34,637 nucleotides of DNA from Stomatohabitans albus. GTDB taxonomy: Bacteria > Actinomycetota > Nitriliruptoria > Euzebyales > Euzebyaceae. Within the stretch, counting starts at the first letter, position 1, and every line of letters starts with the position of its first letter. Below are positions 8,787-17,792 of this stretch, one piece after another. A model generated the notes under the pieces. That model searched no databases, had not been told where the DNA came from, and was given only the letters and a program-made list of their open reading frames with translations. The position numbers and the translations under genes are program-made. Where the stretch lies: positions 1 through 34,637 of the forward strand of contig NZ_JAYKKE010000003.1 in NCBI RefSeq assembly GCF_036336025.1. The letters run 5' to 3'.

Positions 8787-9280
8787 GCCATTGCCTCCCA
8801 CTCGGTAAGCAGATGATCCGTTAACGCAAACATAACCTTGCGTTCCTCCTCTTCGGCATGGTCATATCCCAAAAGGTGCAATGCTCCGTGAACCGTCAAC
8901 ATTGCGATCTCATCTTCAAGCGATTTGCTATGTCTACTAGCCTGGTCAGCAATGTAGTGCGGTGCCAACACAATGTCGCCGAGCAGATGCGGATGCGCCG
9001 GGTCCGCCGCGGCTTGGTCTGGTGAATCAAGCGGAAAGGCTAAGACGTCGGTGGGTCGGTCGGTGTCCATATGTTCGCGGTTCAATGCGTGCATACTATC
9101 TAAATCGACGAAGGTCAACGTAACGCCCATCGGTACAACACCTTCACGGACAAGTACAAACCCAACAAGCGCACAGAGCCGTGCGTCATCAACGTGATGA
9201 GTTATGTCATCTTCTCGGCTATCAACCGCAGTAATGAGGGCGATATGGTTTGATAGATCTGGATGGTCAGGGTTCGTCAT
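8774..9280 (-). CDS. ybeY: Endoribonuclease YbeY (16S rRNA maturation)
   Basis: A 168-residue metal-dependent endoribonuclease needed for 16S rRNA 3'-end maturation and ribosome quality control. The signature H-x3-H-x5-H is intact as HGALHLLGYDH, with zinc ligands His131, His135 and His141. The N-terminal half has the usual VTLTFVDLDSMHALNREH region and the conserved DVLAFP strand. The start follows the phoH stop by 15 bases and the gene overlaps corC, matching the conserved phoH-ybeY-corC cluster. The Shine-Dalgarno before the ATG is weak. Confidence 0.95.
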   Translation of the reverse strand: MTNPDHPDLSNHIALITAVDSREDDITHHVDDARLCALVGFVLVREGVVPMGVTLTFVDLDSMHALNREHMDTDRPTDVLAFPLDSPDQAAADPAHPHLLGDIVLAPHYIADQASRHSKSLEDEIAMLTVHGALHLLGYDHAEEEERKVMFALTDHLLTEWEAMAWTP

Positions 9281-9295
9281 CTCAGGCTCACCAAC

Positions 9296-10297
9296 TCACC
9301 GCGGCGGCGCATCAGCGCTGTCCTTATGTTGGCGTTTTGCGCGTTGCTTATCTGCCCGGTCATAGGCGTTAACGATGGCCTGCACAATCTTGTGCCGAAC
9401 CACATCCTTCCCAGTCAAATGAATAAAGGCAATGCCTTCTATGCCGCCAAGAATGGTTTCAATAATGCGGAGGGCTGACGTCTTATTCCCCGGTAAATCC
9501 ACCTGCGTATCATCTCCCGTAACGACAACCTTGGTGCGTTCTCCGATACGGGTTAAGAACATTTTCATCTGCTCTGGCGTGGTGTTTTGGGCTTCATCGA
9601 GAACAACAAACGCATCATTTAACGTTCGTCCTCGCATATAGGCCAGCGGTGCGACTTCAATAATGCCCAGTTCCATGGCTTCACGTAAAAACTCTGGCTC
9701 CATCATGTCGTGGAGCGCGTCAAAAAGTGGGCGCAAGTACGGGTCAATCTTCTCTGTCAACGTGCCGGGCAAGAACCCTAAGCTCTCCCCTGCTTCAACC
9801 GCCGGCCGGGTCAAAATGATGCGCTTGATCTCTTTTTTGCGCAGTGCATTCACTGCCATCGCCATCGCCAAATAGGTTTTGCCGGTACCTGCAGGACCGA
9901 TACCAAACGTGATGATGTGCTGACGAATAGCATCAAGGTATTGCTTCTGCCCAAACGTTTTGGGTCGGATTGTCCGGCCTTGAAAGGTAAAGGCCTCGTC
10001 ACCTAGCACTTCAGAGGGATCAGCATCGGCGTCGTCGTTGATCATTGTGATCACTTGCTCAACCGTGTGCAGATCCACGGCTTTGCCACCCTCAAGGAGC
10101 TCAATCAGCTCAGTAAACACCCGCGTAACCCGGTTAACCGTATCTTCTTCACCCGTGATGGTGAACTGGTTGCCTCGTAGATGGATACCTGCGGTGAATG
10201 CCCGTTCAATGACACCCAGATGCCGATCAGATGGGCCAAGTAGCCCCACAAGTACCTGATCACTGGGGGCGATAATGGTTGAAGTTGTTGTACTCAC
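9296..10297 (-). CDS. phoH: PhoH-like ATPase (YbeZ)
   Basis: A 333-residue P-loop ATPase of the PhoH/YbeZ family, thought to act with YbeY in RNA metabolism. Residues 1-110 form the N-terminal extension, including a KH-like segment around 35-70. Walker A is GPAGTGKT (134-141) and Walker B is VVLDEAQ (231-237), followed by the helicase-like TGDDTQVDLP segment. The start is GTG at 10297. No convincing Shine-Dalgarno is seen, but TATCCT lies 8 bases upstream and could be a -10 element of a leaderless mRNA. It heads the phoH-ybeY-corC-cdd-tRNA string and is divergent from the gene at 10331, with only 33 bases between the two starts. Confidence 0.95.
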   Translation of the reverse strand: MSTTTSTIIAPSDQVLVGLLGPSDRHLGVIERAFTAGIHLRGNQFTITGEEDTVNRVTRVFTELIELLEGGKAVDLHTVEQVITMINDDADADPSEVLGDEAFTFQGRTIRPKTFGQKQYLDAIRQHIITFGIGPAGTGKTYLAMAMAVNALRKKEIKRIILTRPAVEAGESLGFLPGTLTEKIDPYLRPLFDALHDMMEPEFLREAMELGIIEVAPLAYMRGRTLNDAFVVLDEAQNTTPEQMKMFLTRIGERTKVVVTGDDTQVDLPGNKTSALRIIETILGGIEGIAFIHLTGKDVVRHKIVQAIVNAYDRADKQRAKRQHKDSADAPPR

Positions 10298-10330
10298 TCA
10301 CACTAAGGATAGTCGTGGCACCCTGGCTAG

Positions 10331-10897
10331 GTGCATCACCAATTCCTTCGTTCTCCTTCTAACGGCCCAGCCTGGTGGGTTCGTTGGGCAAGTTGGTCTT
10401 GTGTCGTTGGCCTCATCAGTGCCGCAGGTACTGCGATCTTCACCGCACCTGGCTGGTGGAAGGCACCCCTGCACTATCGAACAGATGTCTCGGAATCCGC
10501 TGCCCGTACCGTCTTGTACGAGACCATTGGTCGTGTTCTTGTCCAAGGTACGACAGACTTATGTAAACAACTTGGTACTGATCCTGCGAGTTCGTGTGCC
10601 ACGAGTTTAGAACGCGTTCCCACACCACCCGGGCGGTCCCCAGGTATTCAGTGTGTTACACAACTCATTGATGGCCCGTTTGCCGGTGCCACCGTCCTCA
10701 CATTACGTGGTCGTGATGACCTTGGTGAACCCTATACAACGGATTTCGTCGTCCTTGATCGAGGGTATGGCCCCCAACCACTGGACCCGGTGTATTGGTC
10801 GGGCCTGCATATCGTTGAAACCGCAGGCAATGGCCCAACATCACAGGTGAAAACAACTACATGGCGGTATGCCGGAGAATCCACTCGTTGTAATTGA
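10331..10897 (+). CDS. Hypothetical membrane-anchored protein
   Basis: Family not recognised. The frame gives 188 residues from the GTG at 10331, the earliest possible start because a TAG stop sits directly before it. Residues about 16-40 are one hydrophobic segment rich in Trp, Ala and Ile. The rest (about 148 residues) is polar with several Cys (near residues 78, 89 and 107 and second from the end) and is probably extracytoplasmic. The C-terminal part looks like beta strands with YTTDFVVLDRGYG and TTTWRYAGEST. Start support is poor: no good Shine-Dalgarno. It may be cotranscribed with the acyl-CoA ligase 66 bases downstream, but a separate operator-like repeat lies in that gap. Reality of the gene is likely, not proven. 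Confidence 0.6.
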   Translation: MHHQFLRSPSNGPAWWVRWASWSCVVGLISAAGTAIFTAPGWWKAPLHYRTDVSESAARTVLYETIGRVLVQGTTDLCKQLGTDPASSCATSLERVPTPPGRSPGIQCVTQLIDGPFAGATVLTLRGRDDLGEPYTTDFVVLDRGYGPQPLDPVYWSGLHIVETAGNGPTSQVKTTTWRYAGESTRCN

Positions 10898-10910
10898 AGT
10901 GATAGATTAC

Positions 10911-10940
10911 TTACGTAGGCGTAACTCATTCGTTTACGCC
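10911..10940 (+). promoter_or_regulatory. Operator-like repeats upstream of the acyl-CoA ligase gene
   Basis: TTACG (10911-10915) and CGTAA (10920-10924) form one inverted repeat. GGCGTAA (10918-10924) and TTACGCC (10934-10940) form a second that shares the middle half-site. This ends 23 bases before the ATG of the ligase gene. A TetR- or GntR-type regulator of fatty acid genes would be a natural ligand, but none is identified here. Confidence 0.4.
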
Positions 10941-10963
10941 CAGGTTTCGGGGAGGATTTCATC

Positions 10964-12808
10964 ATGCGACAGACAGAAACAGCCGCACTATCGGTCGTTG
11001 GCCCCGAAGAAACGGCACCTGAAACAGTCTTTCGGCGTGCCCGAGAAACACCAGATGCAACGCTTGCCCTGCGACGTGATGCGAATAATGAGTGGGAGAG
11101 CGTGAGTTGCCAGACCTATGCTCAAGAGGTCTGCCAAGTAGCATCAATGCTTATTGGTCGGGGTATCCAGCTGGGAGACCGTGTCGCCATTATGGCAAAT
11201 ACCAGTTACGTCTGGGCATTGATGGATTATGGCATCATGGCCGCTGGTGGGGTCACGGTCCCGATCTACGAGACAGATTCAGCAGATCAGATTAATTACA
11301 TCTTGAATGATTCAGGTGTGGTGGCAGTCCTTTGTGATAAAGAAGTACTGCGCGACCGGATCCAAGGAGTAATAGATTCAAACCAAACACAAGTCCGCGA
11401 TCTTTGGTGTGTTGAGGATGGGTCCTTCGCTCACGCCATTGCTGAGGCAGAACAAGTACCAGACGCCGTTCAAGCCCGTATGGCTCAGCGCAATGCAAGC
11501 GATTTAGCCAGCATTATTTACACATCAGGGACAACTGGCCGACCCAAGGGGTGCATGATCAGCCATCGTTCAATGCTCTTTCAGGCACGTGCAACCTCAG
11601 AGGTGCTTGGGCCAGGCCTTGAGCATGATGAATATGGCCCCCCTCGTATCTTGAACTTCCTCCCCCTGGCCCACACCATTGGGCGTCTAGGCGTGCTCAT
11701 CGGGATGGAATCTGCCGTAGAAATTGCATTCTCTCCCACAGTTCAAGACTTGGTTTCTGACTTAGCTACGTTGCGCCCAACGTTGATGGTTGCCGTGCCA
11801 CGCGTATTCGAAAAGATCTATACCCACGGTGAACAACTCGCGATAGCCGAGGGGAAACGGTCTCACTTTCATCGAGCGGCCCGCGCAGCTATCAGTGTGA
11901 ACCGATCACGAACAAAGGGTGAACAACCTAAACTCCGTGCGCTCTTTTGGTATTGGCTCTATGGACCATTTGTGTACAAGAGCTTCAGAGACAAACTTGG
12001 TGGCCGTTTGCGGTGGTGCTTTGCGGGAGGTGCCCCGTTAAGTACCCGAATCGGGCACTTCTTTGGTGGCGTTGGACTCAACCTTTTTGAGGGCTGGGGG
12101 CTGACTGAAACGATGTCTTGTGTCACGGGCAACTCCCCTGCCTCACCCAATGGCAATGTTGTTGGCACCGCTGGTGTTGCACTCCCTGGTGCCAAATTAC
12201 GCATTGCTGATGATGGAGAAATTGAAGTCTTTGGCGACCGCAATTTCGATGGTTACTGGAATAACGAGGCGATGACAGCTGAAGCACTGACCGAAGATGG
12301 TTGGCTAAAGAGTGGTGATATCGGCCATATTGACGATGACGGTAACTTACATATCACCGGCCGGAAAAAAGACCTCATTATCACTGCATCAGGTAAAAAT
12401 GTTGCACCTGCACCGTTAGAGGAAGATTTGCGTTCCCACCCGGTTATTTCTGAAGCCCTTGTCGTGGGGGATCGACAGCGTTTCATTGCCGCACTTATTT
12501 GTTTGGATCCGGATGTCCTGCCGGATTGGTTGGAGAATCGGGGCCTGCCGGCGCTGAGTTATGCAGAAGCCGCCGATCACCCCTTGGTCATTGAATCAAT
12601 CCAGCGCGCCATTGACCGTGCCAATGAAAAGGTGAGTCGTGCTGAGTCGATTCGTGAGTTCCGTATCTTGCACGAACCATTCAATATCCATGACCGGACA
12701 CTCACACCATCAATGAAGGTTGTTCGCCCGAATGCAGTTAAGTACTACGAGAAAGAGATGCGATCCATCTACGGTGCCGAATATGACCGGCACCAAGACG
12801 ATCACTAA
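10964..12808 (+). CDS. fadD: Long-chain fatty-acid-CoA ligase (AMP-binding)
   Basis: A 614-residue member of the adenylate-forming superfamily. It would activate a long-chain fatty acid with ATP to acyl-AMP and then acyl-CoA, for beta-oxidation or lipid synthesis. The P-loop-like motif YTSGTTGRPKG lies near residues 186-196. The A5 motif GWGLTET is near 375. The SGDIG segment with the following GRKKDLIITASGKN hinge is near 450-475, including the expected Asp and Arg contacts. Length and the large C-terminal part resemble the FadD15-type long-chain ligases of actinobacteria. The ATG has a strong GGGGAGGA Shine-Dalgarno. Exact chain-length preference cannot be read from the sequence. It converges with the copper operon. 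Confidence 0.93.
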   Translation: MRQTETAALSVVGPEETAPETVFRRARETPDATLALRRDANNEWESVSCQTYAQEVCQVASMLIGRGIQLGDRVAIMANTSYVWALMDYGIMAAGGVTVPIYETDSADQINYILNDSGVVAVLCDKEVLRDRIQGVIDSNQTQVRDLWCVEDGSFAHAIAEAEQVPDAVQARMAQRNASDLASIIYTSGTTGRPKGCMISHRSMLFQARATSEVLGPGLEHDEYGPPRILNFLPLAHTIGRLGVLIGMESAVEIAFSPTVQDLVSDLATLRPTLMVAVPRVFEKIYTHGEQLAIAEGKRSHFHRAARAAISVNRSRTKGEQPKLRALFWYWLYGPFVYKSFRDKLGGRLRWCFAGGAPLSTRIGHFFGGVGLNLFEGWGLTETMSCVTGNSPASPNGNVVGTAGVALPGAKLRIADDGEIEVFGDRNFDGYWNNEAMTAEALTEDGWLKSGDIGHIDDDGNLHITGRKKDLIITASGKNVAPAPLEEDLRSHPVISEALVVGDRQRFIAALICLDPDVLPDWLENRGLPALSYAEAADHPLVIESIQRAIDRANEKVSRAESIREFRILHEPFNIHDRTLTPSMKVVRPNAVKYYEKEMRSIYGAEYDRHQDDH

Positions 12809-12823
12809 TCCGGTACAACGAAA

Positions 12824-12861
12824 ACGTGCCGCATCCCATCCAACGGGGGTATACGGCACGT
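12824..12861. terminator. Stem-loop between convergent fadD and csoR
   Basis: ACGTGCCG (12824-12831) pairs with CGGCACGT (12854-12861) across a 22-base loop. It lies 16 bases beyond the fadD stop and 23 bases beyond the csoR stop, where a two-way terminator is expected. There is no clear T-run on either side, so termination efficiency is uncertain. Confidence 0.5.
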
Positions 12862-12883
12862 GGAACAAGGCTGAACCAGCCCT

Positions 12884-13210
12884 TTAGGTTTTGAGCATAC
12901 GCCCTAATAACGTGTTGATTTCTTCAATTTTTTGGTCTATTTCCTCCTGGTCACCGCTGGTCGCCGCATGGCGTACGCAGCCACGGAGATGATCATCCAC
13001 CAGGACCAAACTGACCTTTTCCAATGCACGTTTGGCGGCCGTAATTTGGGTGAGCACGTCAATGCAGTACTCACCGTCCTCAATCATCGTTGTGATTGCC
13101 CGCACTTGGCCTTGGATACGTTTCATCCGGTTCAAGAGGGCAGTCCGATCTTGAGCCTCCACATATCCAGGTTCCCCATCTCGTGGTGAAGAACTACAAC
13201 AGTCAGTCAC
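12884..13210 (-). CDS. csoR: Copper-sensing transcriptional repressor CsoR
   Basis: A DUF156-family repressor of 108 residues from the chosen GTG at 13210. It binds Cu(I) and then releases its operator. The Cu(I) ligands are all present as Cys49, His74 and Cys78, with exactly the spacing of the mycobacterial C36-H61-C65 triad. The core starts at about residue 22 with [15 protein letters not shown]. An upstream in-frame start at 13312 would lie inside copA and add 34 residues unlike the family. The GTG overlaps the copA stop by 8 bases, so translation is probably coupled. An extra Cys-Cys pair (residues 4-5) sits in the N-terminal tail. As the last gene of copZ-copA-csoR it would repress its own operon. 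Confidence 0.92.
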   Translation of the reverse strand: MTDCCSSSPRDGEPGYVEAQDRTALLNRMKRIQGQVRAITTMIEDGEYCIDVLTQITAAKRALEKVSLVLVDDHLRGCVRHAATSGDQEEIDQKIEEINTLLGRMLKT

Positions 13211-15389
13211 GGCCAACCCGCCGAAGTCGCAAGCTATTTGATACAACGCTGATCGAACTAAACGCCATTGCAGCCGCCGCAAACTCTGGCCGCAGCCAAC
13301 CAAGTGCGGCAATGGGAATCGTCAAGACGTTATAGCCAAACGCCCACCCAAGATTTTGTCTGATAATGAGTTCCGTGCGCTGGGCAATATCCATCGCCTG
13401 ACCAACCTTATGTAAATCAGCAGTCATAAGGGTCATGTCTGCCGCTTCCATTGCAACCTGCGTACCCGAACCCATTGCTATACCAAGGTCTGCCGTACTT
13501 AAGGCCGGTGCGTCATTAATACCATCACCGACCATCGCCACGGTTTTCCCCGCTGCTTTAAGCTCCGAAATCACGCCAGCCTTATCCTCAGGCAGCACTT
13601 CAGCAATCACACGGTCAATACCTAGGCGCTTGCCAATGGCGTTAGCCGTCACCGTATTGTCACCGCTTAACATAACAACTTCTAGGCCACGCGCGTGCAT
13701 GTCGGCAACCACCGAGCTGCTCTCTTCACGAGGCTGATCAGCAATGGCGATGGCGCCGACTACAACCGCATCTACCGCGATGGCTGATACGGTTGCCCCG
13801 TCACTCCGGCGCTGGTCAATCTGGGTAGCCAATTGTGGTGGGATATCACCTACCAGTGCTGCGGTACCAACTTGAATGAGCTGGTCATTAATCTCGCCTT
13901 GTGCACCACGGCCGGGGAGGACCACAAAATCCGAGACAGTATGATCACGGTCCGCGCCTTGGTCATCGGCATAGCGCACAATCGCTTTGGCGATTGGGTG
14001 CTCTGATTGGGCTTCTAGTGCACCGACAAGACCGAGTAGTTCCGCCTCATCGTAATCATCTATGAGGTCAACACCAACAACACGCATTTCACCGGTCGTT
14101 AAGGTGCCCGTCTTATCAAAGACAACAACATCAAGGGCACTGATTTGTTCCATGGCTTGCACCCCTTTGACCAGGATGCCAAGTTCACTTGCGCGCCCAC
14201 CGCTGACCATTAACGCCATCGGGGTGGCAAGGCCCAACGCACACGGGCATGCAATAATCAACACACTGACCGCTGCCGTAACCGCAGTGGCAACAGGGTG
14301 CCCGATAATCAGGTGAACAATCAGTGTGAGTACCGCAATACCAATAACAACTGGCACAAAAACGGCTGAAATCTTATCGGCAAGCTGCTGAGCCGCAGCT
14401 TTTTCGTTCTGTGCACGTGACACGGCCTCGGTGATCTTGCCTAATACCGAATCATGTCCAAGGGCAGTCACTGCGATTGTTAATGCCCCATCAGTGTTCA
14501 AGGTGGCCCCCGCAACTTGGTCACCCACCTGTTTACGGACCGGCACACTCTCACCCGTCAGCATGGACTCATCGACGCTTGCGGTTCCTTCTGTGATCGT
14601 TCCATCAGCCGGAATTTGCTCACCGGGCAGTACACGGAGAACATCACCGATACCAAGGGCCCGTACCGGCACCATATCTTCTTGCCCATCAGGCAGGAGG
14701 ACACGAGCCTCTTTTACTCCAAGGTTTAAGAGCGCCCGCAACGCCTTTCCAGCGTGGCTTTTGGCTCGGTGTTCCATCCACTGCCCAATGCTGAGAAAGG
14801 CCACAATGAATGCTGCCGCTTCCCAATAGACCTGTGGGTTGCCCGTGAGCTGTTGGTAGGCACTAAAGAGCCAAGCGGCACTGGAACCCATTGCGATCAG
14901 GGTAAACATGTTGACACTGCCAGCCTTCGCACGGGCAATCGCTTGGGCGATAAAAGGCCAACCAACCCCAAAGAGGATAACGGTGGCGAGTGCGGGTTCT
15001 AGTCCCATCTTCCACCAATCAGGCAAGTGATAGCCAAATACCATCGCCACCATATGAATGATGAACGGAATCGTCAGAATAAGGCCGATAATGGCACGAT
15101 ATTTCCAGTACCGGGCTGCTTTGGCATCCTCATCTTCGATCGGCTCGTCACTGTCGTCTTCCAAGCTGATCAGCTGATAGCCGAGTTTGTCTATTTTTTG
15201 AACAAGCACACCATCGTCCGCATCCTCCCCAAGGGTTACTTGGGCGCGCCCGGTGGCGTAATTGACTACCGCTTCATCTACCTCCTCAGCCTTATTAAGC
15301 GTTTTTTGGATACGGGCAGCACAGGACCCGCACGTCATACCCACCACTCGATACTCAGTGGTTTTCAGGCCGGAAGTAGGCGCGGTCAT
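13203..15389 (-). CDS. copA: Cu(I)-exporting P1B-type ATPase CopA
   Basis: A 728-residue P1B-ATPase that pumps Cu(I) out of the cytoplasm. It has one N-terminal heavy-metal domain with GMTCGSC (Cys20, Cys23). The membrane metal site is CPC at residues 381-383. The phosphorylated Asp425 lies in DKTGT. The SEHP motif of P1B pumps and the [10 protein letters not shown] hinge follow, and the last two membrane helices carry Tyr-Asn and Met-x-x-Ser-type motifs ([22 protein letters not shown]) typical of the P1B-1 copper subtype. It shares an ATGA overlap (15386-15389) with copZ upstream and overlaps csoR downstream, so the three genes form one tightly packed operon. Confidence 0.96.
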   Translation of the reverse strand: MTAPTSGLKTTEYRVVGMTCGSCAARIQKTLNKAEEVDEAVVNYATGRAQVTLGEDADDGVLVQKIDKLGYQLISLEDDSDEPIEDEDAKAARYWKYRAIIGLILTIPFIIHMVAMVFGYHLPDWWKMGLEPALATVILFGVGWPFIAQAIARAKAGSVNMFTLIAMGSSAAWLFSAYQQLTGNPQVYWEAAAFIVAFLSIGQWMEHRAKSHAGKALRALLNLGVKEARVLLPDGQEDMVPVRALGIGDVLRVLPGEQIPADGTITEGTASVDESMLTGESVPVRKQVGDQVAGATLNTDGALTIAVTALGHDSVLGKITEAVSRAQNEKAAAQQLADKISAVFVPVVIGIAVLTLIVHLIIGHPVATAVTAAVSVLIIACPCALGLATPMALMVSGGRASELGILVKGVQAMEQISALDVVVFDKTGTLTTGEMRVVGVDLIDDYDEAELLGLVGALEAQSEHPIAKAIVRYADDQGADRDHTVSDFVVLPGRGAQGEINDQLIQVGTAALVGDIPPQLATQIDQRRSDGATVSAIAVDAVVVGAIAIADQPREESSSVVADMHARGLEVVMLSGDNTVTANAIGKRLGIDRVIAEVLPEDKAGVISELKAAGKTVAMVGDGINDAPALSTADLGIAMGSGTQVAMEAADMTLMTADLHKVGQAMDIAQRTELIIRQNLGWAFGYNVLTIPIAALGWLRPEFAAAAMAFSSISVVSNSLRLRRVGRD

Positions 15390-15589
15390 GAGAGGTCATA
15401 CCCCAATTCTTCGATGATCTCACGGATGTTGTCTTCGCTGATAACACCCTCGTCAAAGGTAAGGGCAATGGACTTGTCCTCTGGAGTTACAAGCACATTG
15501 GAGATGCCTTCGCGTTCGCGGAGATCCCCTTCGATCGTGGCTTTGCAGTGGCCACAGCTAATGTCTGATGAAGTAAGTGTGATATTCAT
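15386..15589 (-). CDS. copZ: Copper chaperone CopZ (HMA domain)
   Basis: A 67-residue single heavy-metal-associated domain with the Cu(I)-binding CGHC (Cys12, Cys15) near the N-terminus and the family's C-terminal EELGYDL. It would bind Cu(I) in the cytoplasm and hand it to CopA. The ATG at 15589 has no Shine-Dalgarno: the bases just before it are a pyrimidine-rich CTTTTAT. A candidate -10 element TATCCT (15602-15597) lies 7 bases before the ATG, so the mRNA may be leaderless. The gene heads the copper operon. Confidence 0.93.
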   Translation of the reverse strand: MNITLTSSDISCGHCKATIEGDLREREGISNVLVTPEDKSIALTFDEGVISEDNIREIIEELGYDLS

Positions 15590-15620
15590 ATAAAAGAGGA
15601 TACCCCAGGGGGGTATCCTC
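15590..15620 (-). promoter_or_regulatory. CsoR-type operator over the copZ promoter, also shaped like an intrinsic terminator
   Basis: GAGGATACCCC and GGGGTATCCTC are perfect 11-bp arms around 3 bases (15596-15620). The core ATACCCC/GGGGTAT is the known G-tract type of CsoR operator. On the minus strand the palindrome is followed directly by TTTTAT (15595-15590) and then the copZ ATG. That is the form of an intrinsic terminator, and it lies 20 bases beyond the lutC stop. It could therefore both control copZ-copA-csoR and end the upstream lactate transcript. The operator call is strong; the terminator role is inferred. Confidence 0.85.
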
Positions 15621-15639
15621 TTGCAGGGGTTTGTGGTGA

Positions 15640-16293
15640 CTATTCGACCAATACCACCACAAGGGTGCGTGGACCGTGCACACCTTCCACACGGTTCAAC
15701 TCAATATCACTAGTTGCTGAACCACCACTAATCCATGTGGCTGGTTGCCCACGGCGAATGGGTTCTTGCAGCATCGTGATGGCTTCTGGTACCCCAGACA
15801 CGACCTGATCGGCTCGAACGACACAAATGTGGAGGTCAGGAACTAAGGACAATGCGCGACGACCCTGGTCAGGATCATGGTTCAAAATGACGGTGCCAGT
15901 ATCAGCAACGCTCACAAATGAGCCCGTTACCACTGCGTCGATCTTGTCTAGTTCGTAGTTCGTCAATAACGGTTCGTCAAAATGAACCTCAAGTCCTGCG
16001 CTCCGAATGGTGTCAGTCCATTCGTCGGGAATACCCGATGGGATGACGACACTCTTAGCGTCACGATCTTTGAGGGCGTTCGCAATTGTGGCAGCGAGCT
16101 CACCCTGCGAGGTCCGTAGCACCGTTGCCTTGTAATCCTCAACATTCTCGACGAAGGTACCAATCACATCCGTGATGAAGTCATCTGGCTGACCGTAGGT
16201 CCAATTAATTGGGGCATCCGTTTCCACATTTGAGTCGGTAACATCTTTTAATGCAGTCCGAATACGACCCAGGATGACGTCCTTACTGCTCAT
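15640..16293 (-). CDS. lutC: Lactate utilization protein C (LUD domain)
   Basis: A protein of 217 residues from the chosen start, in the LUD (DUF162) family. LutABC together oxidise L-lactate to pyruvate; LutC is an essential small subunit without a known Fe-S motif. The family end SGGSATSDIELNRVEGVHGP is present before the final beta strand. I chose the ATG at 16293 over the ORF start at 16326 because AAAGGGGA lies between them and the longer version runs inside lutB. It follows the lutB stop by two bases, so translation is coupled. It is the last gene of the lldP-lutABC operon. Confidence 0.92.
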   Translation of the reverse strand: MSSKDVILGRIRTALKDVTDSNVETDAPINWTYGQPDDFITDVIGTFVENVEDYKATVLRTSQGELAATIANALKDRDAKSVVIPSGIPDEWTDTIRSAGLEVHFDEPLLTNYELDKIDAVVTGSFVSVADTGTVILNHDPDQGRRALSLVPDLHICVVRADQVVSGVPEAITMLQEPIRRGQPATWISGGSATSDIELNRVEGVHGPRTLVVVLVE

Positions 16294-16295
16294 CC

Positions 16296-17792
16296 TTATT
16301 CCCCTTTCCGGTTCTTCTTCCACCACTGGCGGAAGGATTCCTTGGCCGGCATTGGCATATCACGTGCGCGCGTCCAGCCATAGAGCGGGCCCGTCATCGG
16401 TGTCGGCCCAATACCGTGCACCATTGGGAGCATCTTTTTACCTGAGCTTGCGGCAAGAATTGATGCTTCCCATGCCATTGGGCTACCCATCAGGCGGCCA
16501 CCAGCACCCATGGCAACATCCCAGAAACTGGGGATTCCACCACGGTGGGCTTCAGTAACCTTGTGGCGCATATCTACGAGCATGTCCGCCAAGTCAATGG
16601 AGACTGGGCAAACCTCTGTACAGGCACCACACAGGCTGGAGGCAAAGGGAAGGGAGTCCGCTACGGGGTTCGTTCCAACCCCACGAAGTTGGGGAGTAAG
16701 CACAGACCCGATTGGACCGGGATAGACCGAACCGTAGGCATGGCCGCCAACCCGTTCATAGACCGGACACACGTTCATGCAGGCAGAACAACGGATGCAC
16801 CGCAGCGCTTGACGCTGATAGGTGTCAGACAAAACGGATGTACGCCCGTTGTCCATTAACACAACGTGCACTTCTTGTGGACCATCACCTGGCGTCACGC
16901 CTGTCCACATAGAGGTGTAGGGGTTCATCTTCTCCGCAGTGGACGAGCGGGGTAATAACTGGGTGAATAACTCAAGGTCCTGGAAGGTTGGCAGCATCTT
17001 TTCGATGCCAACTAAGGAAATGAGGGTGTCGGGAAGGGTCAGGCACATACGACCATTGCCTTCACTTTCCACTACACAGAGGGTTCCGGTTTCAGCAATG
17101 GCAAAGTTTGCACCACTAATAGAGACCTTTGCACGCAGGAACTTTTCACGCAGGTGTAAGCGAGCAGAACCCGCAAGCTGAGCTGGGTCGGCTTCAACAT
17201 CCTCTGGAGCTGGACGGCCCCAGAGTTTCATTTCGCGCAAGAAAATCTCACGAACTTCTGCACGGTTACGGTGAATGGCCGGCACCAAGATGTGTGAGGG
17301 GCGGTCATGGCCCATCTGCACGATCAATTCGGCAAGGTCTGTTTCCCAAGCGGCAATTCCAGCCTCTTCTAACGCCTCGTTGAGGTCGGTTTCCTGCGTT
17401 GCCATGGACTTCACCTTGACAACTTCTTGGACACCCTTGGATTTAACAATGTCAACGATGATGCGGTTCGCTTCTTCGGCGTCTTTCGCCCAGTGAACCT
17501 GTGCCCCATTCTTGGTGAGGTTTACTTCGAGCTGCTCCAAATAGGTGTCCATGTGGCGCAAGACTCGGTCTTTAACATTGCCACCAGCCACACGCATAGC
17601 CTGCCAGTCCGGGCGTTCATTAACGCGGGCTTGGCGCTTTTTACGGATGGTCGTTGTCGCAAAGCGCAAGTTAGCACGTTGGGTTGGTTTGTTAAGCTCA
17701 ACCTTGGCTTGCTTTGGGAATGTGGGCTGATCAACAAGCGGCAAGCTTGGTGGCGCTGGGGTGAGCCGCTTCTTTTGTTCAATCGTACTCAT
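16296..17792 (-). CDS. lutB: Lactate utilization Fe-S protein B
   Basis: A 498-residue iron-sulfur subunit of the LutABC L-lactate oxidation complex. The N-terminal two thirds (about residues 80-310) are a LUD domain. Two ferredoxin-like clusters follow: CIRCSACMNVCP near residue 330 and CGACTEVCP near 386, enough for two [4Fe-4S] clusters. The C-terminal ~80 residues are the usual domain after the clusters. It shares an ATGA overlap (17789-17792) with lutA and is followed after two bases by lutC. Length is as expected for the family. Confidence 0.95.
   Translation of the reverse strand: MSTIEQKKRLTPAPPSLPLVDQPTFPKQAKVELNKPTQRANLRFATTTIRKKRQARVNERPDWQAMRVAGGNVKDRVLRHMDTYLEQLEVNLTKNGAQVHWAKDAEEANRIIVDIVKSKGVQEVVKVKSMATQETDLNEALEEAGIAAWETDLAELIVQMGHDRPSHILVPAIHRNRAEVREIFLREMKLWGRPAPEDVEADPAQLAGSARLHLREKFLRAKVSISGANFAIAETGTLCVVESEGNGRMCLTLPDTLISLVGIEKMLPTFQDLELFTQLLPRSSTAEKMNPYTSMWTGVTPGDGPQEVHVVLMDNGRTSVLSDTYQRQALRCIRCSACMNVCPVYERVGGHAYGSVYPGPIGSVLTPQLRGVGTNPVADSLPFASSLCGACTEVCPVSIDLADMLVDMRHKVTEAHRGGIPSFWDVAMGAGGRLMGSPMAWEASILAASSGKKMLPMVHGIGPTPMTGPLYGWTRARDMPMPAKESFRQWWKKNRKGE

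Noticed and set aside
13208-13312. Longer CsoR with 34 more N-terminal residues
   Set aside because: The extension lies inside copA and is unlike the family; the GTG at 13210 gives the normal length.
15027-15593. 188-codon plus-strand frame over copA/copZ
   Set aside because: Antisense to copZ and the 5' part of copA, which carry clear motifs; it would also cross the copZ start.
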